Positions 54,734 through 64,000 of a stretch of 64,000 bases of DNA are shown here, one piece after another. The translations under genes and the position numbers were made by a program. The stretch's first letter is position 1. Every line of letters starts with the position of its first letter. The notes below the pieces were generated by a model that was not told the DNA's origin, searched no databases, and saw nothing but the letters and a program-made list of their open reading frames with translations. The DNA is from Closterium sp. NIES-65 (taxonomy: Eukaryota; Streptophyta; Zygnematophyceae; Desmidiales; Closteriaceae), in the NCBI GenBank assembly GCA_948144175.1, contig CANXME010002160.1, positions 124,001 through 188,000 on the forward strand. Direction: 5' to 3'.

Positions 54734-55793
54734 CTGACCGCCACCAGTGCCGCTCCGCTGCGAAGCTCCACTCCGACCACCTCCACCTCCGCCACCCCCG
54801 CCTCCGCCTCCACCGCCCCCGCCTCCACCTCCACCGCCGCCACCTCCGCCACCTCCGCTACCACTGCCACCGCCGCCGCCACTCCCGCCTCCACTGCTGC
54901 CACTAGCACCCCCACCCCCGCTACCACCTCCACCGCCACCCCCACTCCCTCCGCCGCCTCCACCTCCACCGCCACCGCCCCCACTGGCCCCACCCGCTCC
55001 CTTGCCCCCCTTGCCCTTGCCAGAGCGGCGTCTCCCGCTAGGGGCGGACGCCGCACCGACCGACTCAAGACCAACGAGGTCGGCCGCAGCGGCAGAGGCG
55101 ACAGAGGGCAGGAGAGGGGAAGGAGAACACCCCTCAAAGATGGGGGCGCGGGGGTCACCTCGAGAGGCTCCTACAGCAACTATGCTCTTCTCTGCTGCAA
55201 GGAGGGCCTTCTCGAGGCTGTCGACTGTGAGGGTGGTGGGACAGACCGCGAGGAAGTGGTCCCGGACTACACGAAGGGAGTCAGGGAGGCGAGTGACTAA
55301 GAAGTAGAGAGTGATGTACATGGGGGGGGGGGTTCTTGGCGCAGAAGTCAGCAGGAAGCGCAGCGCGGTAGCGAGTGTCACTAGTGCGGAGGTGCGTGAT
55401 GAGATCAGTGACAGTGGGAAAGGCGGCAAGGTCAGGGAAGAGGAAGGGGAGCATGAGGCGGCTCAGTGCAGCAGTGGCAGGGGAGGAGTAGCGCGCAACT
55501 ACAGCGTCGTACAAGGTCTGAGCACTCTTGTACTGGCTAAAGTGCGCGCGCTCAGCGGTAGGCAGGTGGCGACGCACAGCAAGACGTGCAGCAGCATCGC
55601 GCGTGGCCCACTGAGAGCGAACAGTGGCGTCAGCATCAGTAGCAGGGGCAGGGACGGCGCCAGAGGTGAGGTCAAAGAGAGACAGACCGTCGGCCCTGTC
55701 GCACTGTAAAAACAGCTGTAGGTCGTCGAGCCAGACTTCAAAGTCAATGGCTCGACCCTCAGCGTCAAAAGCGAGGACACTGGGTGTAGCCAT
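52800..55793 (-). pseudogene. Element O gag, protease and integrase
   Basis: ATG 55793 gives MATPSVLAFDAEGRAIDFEVW. The C run at 55322-55332 is out of frame (11 bases). After it 909 codons are open: MYITLYF, Gly-rich region, C-X13-C-X3-H-X4-C (near 54610-54540), LDSGASRSFF, LLWHHRLGH, DVWGP, HSDRGGEF, NGIAERR. The frame is lost in another C run near 52795. Confidence 0.93.
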
Positions 55794-55859
55794 GACGACG
55801 AAAGTGGAGCAGTGCAAGCAGTAGGGGAAGGGTACGCAGTGACAGCAGTGCAGTGCTCA

Positions 55860-56886
55860 CCGGGCAGGGCAGGTCGGGCGGCTCGGGAGGAAGGTCGCCT
55901 GGCGACACGGCTGCTAGGCTGCTGGGCGGCTCGGCTCCCGGGTGGCTCGGCTGCTGCTGGGCGGCTCGGCTGCTACTGGGCGGCTCGGCGGCTGCTGGGC
56001 GGCTCGGCGGCTCCGGGCGGCTCGGCTGCTGCTGGGCGGCTCGGCAGCTCCGGGCGGCTCGGCTACTGCTGGGCGGCTCGGCTGCTGCTGGGCGGCTTGG
56101 CGGCTCCTGGGCGGCTCGGCTGCTCCGGGCGGCTCGGCTGCTGCAGTCGGGCGGCGCGAGAGCAAGGGGCGGCGGGGCCGTTACTGCTGGGGCGGCGGGG
56201 CCGCGAGACCAGGGGCGGCTGGGCCGCGTAGTAGGGGCGGCTAGGGCCGGGAGCGCTTGGGGCGGCGGGGCCGCGAGATCAGGGGCGGCGGGGCCGTGAG
56301 CGCTGGGGCGGCGGGGCCGCGAGATCAGGGACGGCGGGGCCGTGAGATCAGGGGCGGCGGGGCCGTTAGTGCAGGGGCGGCTGGGGCTGGGAGCGCTTGG
56401 GGCGGCGGAGCCGCGAGATCAGGGGCGGCGGGGCCGTGAGCGCTGGGGCGGCGGGGCCGCGAGATCAGGGGCGGCGGGGCCGTGAGCGCTGGGGCGGCGG
56501 GGCCGCGAGATCAGGGACGGCGGGGCCGTGAGATCAGGGGCGGCGGGGCCGGGAGCGCTGGGGCGGAGGGGCCGCTAGATCAGGGGCGGAGGGGGGGCCG
56601 TGAGCGCTGAGGCGGCGGGGCCGTGAGATCAGGGACGGCGGGGCCGCGCGCGCTTGGGCGGCGGGGCCGCGAGATCAGGGGCGGCGAGGGCCGCGAGAGC
56701 AGGGCGGCGAGGCCGCTAAGGCGGCGCGACGGCGGGCAGCGGGGCGTGGGCGCTAAGGCGGCGCTCAGGCTGCTAGGGCGGGCGGCTCGCTAAGGCGGCG
56801 CTCGGGCCGTTAGGGCAGATAAAAAAAAAAGTAAGAGCAAGGGCCCGGAGCGCGTTCCGGGCAGAAAAAAAAAAGGTTAGATACCA
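55860..56886 (-). repeat. Element O leader
   Basis: GCTCGGCGGC-type short repeats (55870-56150) are followed by GGGGCGGCGGGGCCGNGAG repeats (to about 56700) and poly-A/poly-T runs next to the LTR. The hairpin and GGGCCC seen in B, E, F, H and N are absent. Confidence 0.8.
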
Positions 56887-57043
56887 TGAGAAATTTAGAA
56901 CGAGAATGAAATGACTATGAATGAAGTGAGTACAAATAGGAAACTCTAGTTGGGTTGTACCCCCTATGGGATACCCCACTATGGCCTACACAAATAAGTA
57001 AGCTATAATATTCTGACAGCGGGCAGCGGGGCGCACAGCGGGG

Positions 57044-60000
57044 AACCTGCTGAAGGAGCGGAACGAAGTACGGCCGAGGCCGCGCGGCGACTCCAGACAC
57101 AGCAGGGACAACACCAGCGCCAACACCACCGCCAGCTGCAAGACCTCTACCAGGACCAGCAGCACCCGCAACATGACCAGAGCCAGCAGCACCTCCAGCA
57201 GCACCAGCAGCACCCCCAGCAGAACTGTCTCTAGGACTGACAGCAGTAGCCTTAGCGCCAACACCCTCAGCAGCTCCAGCTCCAGGCGAATTCGCAGGGA
57301 CAGCAGCTCCAGTACTCGCGGCACGAGCACCTCCGGGACCGGCGGCACCAGCACCCTCACCAGCCAAAGAAGCTCCAGCAGTACGCCTCCAGCGCCGGGC
57401 AAACCACTCACGCAGCTCCTATGGAGAGAGTGGCTCCCGTCGAGGCGAAGCACCCGGAGAACCTCCAGGCCCAGCACCGCCAGACGCCACACGAGCAGGC
57501 CCAGCGGCCGCCGGCTCCGCACCCCCAGGCTGAGCAGCTCCAGACGTGGCACCCCCAGGCTCAGCACCTCCAGACGTAGGACCTCCAGGCTCAGTACCCC
57601 CAGGCGTAGCACCCCTAGGCTCAGCATCCCCAGGCGTAGCACCCCCAGGCTCAGCACCCCCAGGCACAGCACCCCCAAGCTCAGCACCCCCAGCAGTACC
57701 ACCCGAAGGCCCAGCACCCCCAGGCGTAGTACCCACCCGCGAAGCACCCCCAGAGTCAGCACCCCCAGGCTCAGCACCCACAGTAGCACTAGAGTCACCA
57801 GTAACCTCGACCGGCTCAACCGCGTCTACCAGGGACACACCTGAAGGGGCAGGACCCTGAGGGGGGAGGGGGTCTACCGGGGGGGGACCTGGCACAAGGA
57901 AGAGCGGTGGCGGGGGGAGGGAAGGAGTGCGGTAGGGGAAGAGGCGGTAGTAGGGGACCGACTCGTCAAACGTGACGTCCTGAGAGGACAGAACACGACG
58001 AGAGGTGGGGTGGTAGAACTGCCACCCTGGCGCGTCAGGGGGGAAGCCAAGGAAGACACAAGGAGCAGCACGAGGGGACAGCTTGTCCGCAGACAAGTCG
58101 CGGACAAACGCCCGAGATCCCCAGACACGGAACGCAGACGCATCGCCAACCTTCCCCGTCCACACCAAAGCTGGGGAGGTCTCCGGCCTGGAGACCCTGG
58201 GGTGAAGGTTGATCTGATGCGCCGCGTACCTAACCGCAAACGGCCACAGAAAATGGGGGGCAGCCGCATGCATCATGGACGTACGAGCGACGTCCATGAC
58301 CATGCCAATGCGGCGCTCAGCAATCCCATTTTGCTGTGGAGAGTCCGGAAGCGTAAAGGTCTGGCAGATGCCTCGCGCACGGCAGTAGGCTCGCAAAAGG
58401 CCAGAAGAGAACTCTCCGCCTCTGTCAGAGTGCTGACGCAGAACAGGAAAGTCCGAGCCGAAGCTCCTCCTGAGCTGGAGACGAGCTGCGCGGATCCAGT
58501 CGATCAACACCTCAGTGACATCGCCCTTGCTGCGCAAGGGGAAGACTGTGGTGTAACGCGAGTAGTCGTCAACCACCAGCAGAAAGTAGCGCTCGTGACC
58601 CTGTCCACGGACGCGGGCCGGGCCCCAAACGTCCATGTGAAGCGTCTGCAGCGGGGCCTCTGTCGGGGGAAACAGAGAGGAGTGAGGAGCAGCCCGTAGC
58701 CGCCCCTCGACACAGGGGACACAGGAAGGACCATGCCCCGAAGGAAGGGGAGGGAGGGACCGGGGAAGACCAGAGACAAGGACACGGGAAGCCATGCCTC
58801 GGAGATGAGGCAGGGAGGGGTGACCAAGACGGTGGTGCCACAAGAGAGTCTCGTGAGACAAGAGGCGACACGAGCAGGGGGCAGACTCAGGACTAGACCT
58901 GGACGCTGCTGCAAACACCTGACCCGACGCAGCTACCTGACCAGACGCAGGGACAGGAGGAGACTCATTGGTCAGGGTGTAGAGGCTCGACCCTGGCCGA
59001 CGCGTAAACGTGGCCAGGTGCCGGCCAGTGCGAGCGTCCGAGCAGTGGGTCATCCGCTGACTCGCAGGAGTAAACTGGTGAACCCCCGCATCCTGCAGGT
59101 CAGCACCACTCACCAAGTTCGTAGAGAACGAGGGGAGGTAAAGACCAGACAAGGTGCCAGAGGGGGCAGCCGGACACGGGAGGACAGTGGAGAAGTGAGA
59201 GAGGACACGACCCCCAGAGGGGTCTGCCAGGGAGACTGCAACCGGCCGACCAAGCGGCGTGAGTGTGGTGCGGTCTCGAAAGAAGGAGCGAGAAGCCCCT
59301 GAGTCAAGTGTGAAGGTGAGGGAGGCCGAAGCCGACGTGGTACCTGAGAGCGCAGACTCACCAGTACGTGAGGACGCAGACGCACTGGCACCTAGAGCAA
59401 CAGCCGCACTAGCACCTAGAGCAGCAGCCTCACCAGCACCTAGAGCAACAGTCTCAATGCCCGGATCGGGCGGGAAACACCGGTAACAGTCACCCTCGTC
59501 ACTATAAGTCACAGCATACATGGCAGCAAGAATAGCATCAAAGTCAAGATCAAAGATAGCTACACCTACCCTAGACAGCTCTCCCCAGCGGGGGATCTCA
59601 GCGGCCTCCGGGAACTGGTGACGCCAAGCGTCCGTCAGGCGGCCAAAGCAGCGCTGGGTGGAGTGGGCACCCCCACACTGCTCACCCGCGCGGTCGCCGG
59701 TGCGAAGGACGTAGGTGCACGGACCAAAACCCCCACCACGCTGACGCGCAGCGTGCCACTTACGGAGCTGCTGGGGGGGGGGGATGTCCCGAGAACGCTG
59801 CTGCTCCTGCTGCTGGCGCTGACCACCACCGGAGCCGCTCCGCTGCGAAGCGCCACCCCGACCAGCTCCACCTCCTCCACCACCGCCTCCTCCACCTCCG
59901 CCACCACCGCCACCTCCGCTCCCACCGCTACCGCCTCCGCCGCCTCCGCCTCCACTGCTGCCACCGACACCTCCACCCCCGCCACCACTCCCACCGCCAC

Positions 60001-60855
60001 CCCCACTCCCTCCGCCGCCTCCACCGCCACCTCCGCCACCCCTGCTAGCTCCACCCGCGCCCTTGCCCCCTTTGCCCATGCCAGAGCGGCGTCTCCCGCT
60101 AGGGGCACACGCCGCACCGATCGACTCAAGACCAACAAGGTCGGCCGCAGCAGCAGAGGCGACAGAGGGCAAAAGGGGGGAAGGGGAACACCCCTCAAAG
60201 ATGGGGGTGCGAGGGTCACCACGAGAGGCTCCTACAGCGACTATGCTCTTCTGCGCTGCTAGGAGGGCCTTCTCGAGGAGGTCAACAGAGAGAGTGGTGG
60301 GATAGACCGAGAGGAAGTGGTCCGTGACTACACGAAGGGAGTCAGGGAGGCGGGTGACTATATAATAGAGAGTGATGTACATGGGGGGGGGGGGTTCATG
60401 GCGCAGAAGTCAGCAGGAAGCGCAGCGCGGTAGCGAGTGTCAGTAGTGCGGAGGTGCGTAATGAGGTCAGCGACTGTGGGAAAGGCAGCAAGGTCAGGGA
60501 AGAGGTACAGCAGCATGAGGCGGCTCAGTGCAGCAGTGGCAGGGGAAGAGTAGCGCGCATCTACGGCGTCGTACAAGGTCTGAGCACTCTTGTACTGACT
60601 AAAGTGTGCGCGCTCAGTGGTAGGCAGGTGGCGACGCACAGCAAGACGTGCAGCAGCATCGCGAGTGGCCCAGTGGGAGTGAACAGTGGCGTCGGCATCA
60701 GCAGCAGGGGCAGGGGAGGCACCAGAGGTGAGGTCAAAGAGGGAGAGACCGTCTGCCCTATCGCACTGTAGGTAAAGCTGCAGGTCATCTACCCAGACCT
60801 CAAACTCAATGGCCCGACCCTCAGCGTCAAAAGCGAGAACACTGGGGGTGGCCAT
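57044..60855 (-). pseudogene. Element N gag, protease, integrase and linker
   Basis: ATG 60855 gives MATPSVLAFDAEGRAIEFEVW. The C run (60384-60395, 12 bases) is out of frame. The following 987-codon frame (60382-57419) is open, with zinc motif, LDSGAS, HHRLGH and intact integrase D, D and E (the second in QHSDRGGEF). The minisatellite linker follows, ending near LLQQV at 57044 where the deletion begins. Confidence 0.93.
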
Positions 60856-60959
60856 GACAGCAGTAGGCTAGCAGTGCTAACTGTAGGACAGGGGCAGTGC
60901 AGTGACAGAAGCGCTGCTCTCACCAGACAGGGCGGTTTGGGCAGCTCGGCAGCACAGCA

Positions 60960-61976
60960 GCACGTCAACACGGTGGCTCGGGCGACTCGGGCGGCTCAGC
61001 AGCAACTGCGGCTCGGCGGCACCAGCGGCTCGGCTCCTCTGCGGCTCAGGCGGCTCGGGCAGCTTGGGCGGCTCGGGCGGCTCGGGCGGTTCGGGCGGCT
61101 CTGGCGGCTCGGGCGGAACGGACGGCTCGGGCGGCTTGGGCGGCTCGGGCGGCTCGGGCGGCTCGGTAGGGCGGTGGGGCCGCAGCGAAGGGCGGCGGGG
61201 CCGCAGCGAATGGCGGCGGGGCCGCAAGGTAGGCGGCGGGGTCGCAGCAAGAGGGGCGGCGGGGCCGTAGCGAGAGGGGCAGCGGGGCCGCAGCGAAGGG
61301 CGGCACAGCCGCAAGGTAGGCGGCGGGGCCGCAGCGAGAGGGGCGGCGGGGCCGCAGCGAAGGGCGGCGGAGCCGCAGGGTAGGCGGCGGGGCCGCAGCG
61401 AGAGGGGCGGCGGGGCCGTAGCGAAGGGCGGCGGGGCCGCAGAGAAGGGCGGCGGGGCCGCAGCGAAGGGCGGCGAGCCGCAGCAAAGGGCGGCGGGGCC
61501 GCAGCGAAGGGTGGCGGGGCCGTAGCGAAGGGCGGCGGGGCCTTAGGGAAGGGCGGCGGGGCCGCAGTGAAGGGCGGCGGGGCCGCAGCGAAGGGCGGCG
61601 GGGCCGCACCGAAGGGCGGCGGGGCCGCAGCGAAGGGCGGCGGGGCCGTAGTGAAGGGCGGCAGGGCCGCAGCGAAGGGCGGCGGGGACGCAGCGAAGGG
61701 CGGCGGGGCCGGGATAGGGCGGCGCCGGGGCCGTAGGGCGAGGCGACGGGGCCGTAGGGCTAGGCGACGGGGCCGCTAGGACGATGGGGCCGCCAGGGCG
61801 ACGGGGCCGCTAGGGTGACGGGGCCGCTAGGGCGGCGCGACGCAATGAGAGAGAGGAGCGCGACGCAGTGAGAGAGAGGAGCGCGACTCGGGCTGAGCGC
61901 GCTCCGGGCAGGAAAAAAAAAACTCGATGTGGTGGGCCCTAGGCACAGTTCCCACTAGGGAACCTGCTCGATACCA
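60960..61976 (-). repeat. Element N leader, hairpin and primer site
   Basis: A 9-bp CGGCTCGGG array (61030-61170) is followed by a 19-bp array CAGCGAAGGGCGGCGGGGC (about 61180-61720). The hairpin GTTCCC/GGGAAC is at 61948-61963. The primer site TGGTATCGAGCAGG (sense) is at 61976-61963. Confidence 0.85.
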
Positions 61977-62097
61977 TGAGAAAATTGAAACGAGAATGAT
62001 TGACTAAGGAACGAAAGTGATACAAATATGGAACCCTAGAAATGTGTACCCCATATAGTCTACCCCACTATAGCCTACACAACATTATAATTTGACA
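61977..62097 (-). repeat. 5' LTR of element N
   Basis: This 121-bp partner of 49161-49281 is followed by ATCCA and the resumed gypsy M frame. Confidence 0.92.
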
Positions 62098-62102
62098 ATC
62101 CA

Positions 62103-63402
62103 GGCTCAAGGGAAATTATATAAGCCTCGGAAAAATCCTCCTACCCCCCAGTTGAAGTTGGAAAGCGCTGAGTCAAGTATATGAAATAGTGAAGGTATTA
62201 AGTTTGATGTACCCTATGATCCTATTAGTGAGACCCTCTTTGGCTACTCAGCGCAGCAGACACCACTACTCCTCGAGGTGTTATGCAATGGGCGACGCCT
62301 CCAGGCACTGGTGGACAGCGGTGCATCTCACTCGGTGTGTGACCGCGGAGCATTAGAGAAATTTGGAGAGAAGGCGGAAGAGACCCAGTTTTCAGCAACC
62401 ATGGTGGACGGTATGAAGCTTCCTATCCACGGCGAAGCATCACTGCAGCTGCACATAGGTGCGTTGAGGTGGAAGCCGAAGCTACCAGTCACCAACATCA
62501 AAGGGTTAGATTTTATCTTGGGGCAAGATTTTCTGAAGCGGTTCAACCCCGAGATCGATTGGGTCAACAGCAAGGTGTGCATCTACAACAATGGGAAGCG
62601 GATAGCACTGCGAAGCTGGACGGATACAGGGGACGTACCTTAAACAACACTGGCACGGTTCGAACAGACGGTGAACGAGAGTAACACGGGTTACCTAGCA
62701 CTGGTCATGGCAGCAGCAGAGGAGGAGAAGCCGAGTTCCAAGCTCCCTGCAGCAGTAAAGGAGGTCTTGGAGCAATACAAGGATATAATGCCCGACGACC
62801 TACCTGCAGGCGTACCTCCAGCACGCACCCACGAGCATGAGATCGTGGAGGAACCAGGTGCGAAACCCGTCTCACGTGCACCATACCGACTGAGTCCGAC
62901 CGAACTGACAGACATGAAGAAACAGATAGAGTATCTACTGGACAGACAACTGATCCGCCCATCCACCTCTCCCTACGGTGCACCAGTTCTCTTCACTCCA
63001 AAACCAGACGGCAGTTTACGGATGTGCATCGACTACCGCGCACTGAACAAACACACAGTTAAAAACAAATACCCCATACCGCGCATCGACGACTTACTGG
63101 ACCAACTGCGTGGTGCAACAGTCTTCTCGAAGCTGGACCTACGGTTGGGTTACTGGCAGATCAAGATGGCGGATAACTCGATCCACAAGACGGCGTTCCG
63201 TACTCGATACGGCTCCTACGAATACTTGGTGATGCCGTTCGGACTCTGCAACGCACCAGCAACGTTCCATGCGGAAATGAACCATATTCTCCGGCCCCTG
63301 CTGTACGAGTGCGTAGTGGTGTACCAGGACGATATCCTCATCTACTCCAAAAACATGAAGGAGCACATGGAGCATCTACGGAAGGTGTTTGAGATCCTGT
63401 GA
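62103..63402 (+). pseudogene. Gypsy M protease and RT
   Basis: The protease motif L-V-D-S-G-A-S lies near 62308 and LDFILGQDF near 62510. TAA 62641-62643 replaces a Glu codon of copy G. RT then runs with [33 protein letters not shown] and the catalytic box Y-Q-D-D (near 63322) instead of the usual Y-L/V/I-D-D. TGA 63400-63402 ends it, at a codon likely once CGA. Confidence 0.92.
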
Positions 63403-64000
63403 AAGAATAAGTTCTACGTGAAACTGTCGAAGAGCGACTTCGCACTAAAGAAGGTGCAGTTTCTCGGGCACATGGTGAGTGCCGAGGGCGTACACGTGGA
63501 CCCGCGGAAGATCGACGCCGTTAAAAAGTGGAAACTACCGGAGAACGTGAAGGAGTTGCAGCAGTTCCTAGGCTTCGCCAACTACTACAACAGGTTCGTG
63601 CCGCAGTATGCTAAGATAGCAGCGCCACTGACCAACCTACTGAAAAAGGATACGCCCTTCAAATGGAATACTCCTCATCAGCAAGCCATGGAGAAGCTAC
63701 AGACAGGACTACAGTGCCAGTACTCATCCTACCGGACCCAGACAAGGACTACGTGGTGGAAGCTGACGCTAGTGACCAAGCAGTCGGAGCAGTGCTGATG
63801 CAGGATCACGGATGCGGTTTGCAGCCCATCGCCTACCTCAGTAAGAAGCTACACGGAGCAGAACTAAACTACCCCATTCACGACAAGGAAGCCCTAGCAA
63901 TAGTCGTAGCCTTCAAAGCGTGGAGGTGTTACCGAGAGGGAGCCAGGACCATAGTCTATACTGACCACTGCAGCCTCAAATTCCTTAAGTCACAGCCAAC
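63403..64000 (+). pseudogene. Gypsy M RT thumb and RNase H, cut by window end
   Basis: After the TGA come FLGHMVS and LQQFLGFANYYNRFV. A frameshift near 63715 leads to the RNase H frame (VVEADASDQAVGAVL, YPIHDKEALAIV, YTDHCSLKFL). The element continues beyond the window, where integrase and a chromodomain would be expected. Confidence 0.9.

Larger units (their letters stand above)
49487..57018 (-). mobile_element. Copia element O inside element N
   Basis: The 132-bp LTRs at 49487-49618 and 56887-57018 differ at only about one site. The 7,532-bp body has gag, protease, integrase, linker, RT and RNase H. GACAG flanks the left side, but the right flank is GCGGG plus about 25 bp of filler, so the right flank was deleted. 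The primer site is damaged: TGGTATC is followed by TAACC, and the leader hairpin and GGGCCC are missing. Confidence 0.92.
49161..62097 (-). mobile_element. Copia element N inside gypsy M
   Basis: The 121-bp LTRs at 49161-49281 and 61977-62097 differ at very few sites, and ATCCA is duplicated (49156-49160 and 62098-62102). The gypsy frame rejoins after removal. N contains copia O. Between 49486 and 57044 N has lost its RT and most of RNase H. Right of O, gag to the linker is well preserved. Confidence 0.93.

Noticed and set aside
55853..56439. Gly/Ala/Leu-rich plus-strand proteins (LLGGSAAAGRLG type)
   Set aside because: They are shadows of the element O leader repeats.

Overview
The window looks like a stretch of nuclear DNA from a GC-rich eukaryote. 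A green alga on the charophyte side, with a Closterium-like repeat style, is the best guess. That guess rests on one spliced EGF-like secreted-protein gene, Ty1/copia elements with long poly-Gly gag regions, Ty3/gypsy chromoviruses, and possible CHG-type C-to-T damage. No rRNA, operon, CRISPR or plasmid signal was seen. By eye, well over three quarters of the sequence is LTR retrotransposon, most of it nested.

Region 1 (1-13.8 kb). A 409-bp copy of the last exon of an EGF-like gene abuts a 5'-truncated copia element (A, 410 to about 11.2 kb). A's reverse transcriptase is split by a 7.5-kb copia element (B, 2127-9623) with identical 128-bp LTRs and target duplication CCTGT. A MITE-like element (11220-11777) follows A. 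The intact host gene lies on the minus strand at 12362-13791, with five exons and 274 aa. The left copy suggests a 12,227-bp tandem duplication.

Region 2 (13.8-26 kb). This part holds low-feature DNA, a shattered copia (D), and a deletion derivative (E, 18160-23092, minus) with identical LTRs and target duplication AATGA. A copia 3' end with a 593-bp LTR (P), an A-type 3' end and a truncated element (I) follow.

Region 3 (26.0-45.6 kb). This is a four-level nest. Copia F (26047-45567, minus) contains gypsy chromovirus G (28476-40549, plus). G contains copia H (31204-38637, plus), and H contains a solo LTR (34373-34500). The matching duplications are GTACT (F), TCCAG (G) and C/GTTGT (solo LTR). 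H keeps only its left one, CATCG.

Region 4 (45.6-64 kb). A copia 3' end (J) holds a 375-bp TRIM (45867-46241) whose LTR/PBS junction carries tRNA-like A and B boxes, and a 1.45-kb gag-pol-less element K (46321-47772). Then come an inverted gypsy LTR (L) and gypsy M (48246 to the window end, plus). M is interrupted by copia N (49161-62097, minus), which contains copia O (49487-57018, minus).

The copia families B, E, F, H, J, N and O share one architecture. They have 121-132 bp LTRs with a common palindromic core, and an initiator-Met-type primer site. In most copies this is followed by a covarying hairpin and a GGGCCC palindrome, then a GC-rich tandem-repeat leader. After that come gag with an unusual zinc motif, protease, integrase, a 15-bp minisatellite linker, RT and RNase H. 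Every complete coding region seen here carries frameshifts or stops. The identical LTR pairs of B and E mean that related elements moved recently.
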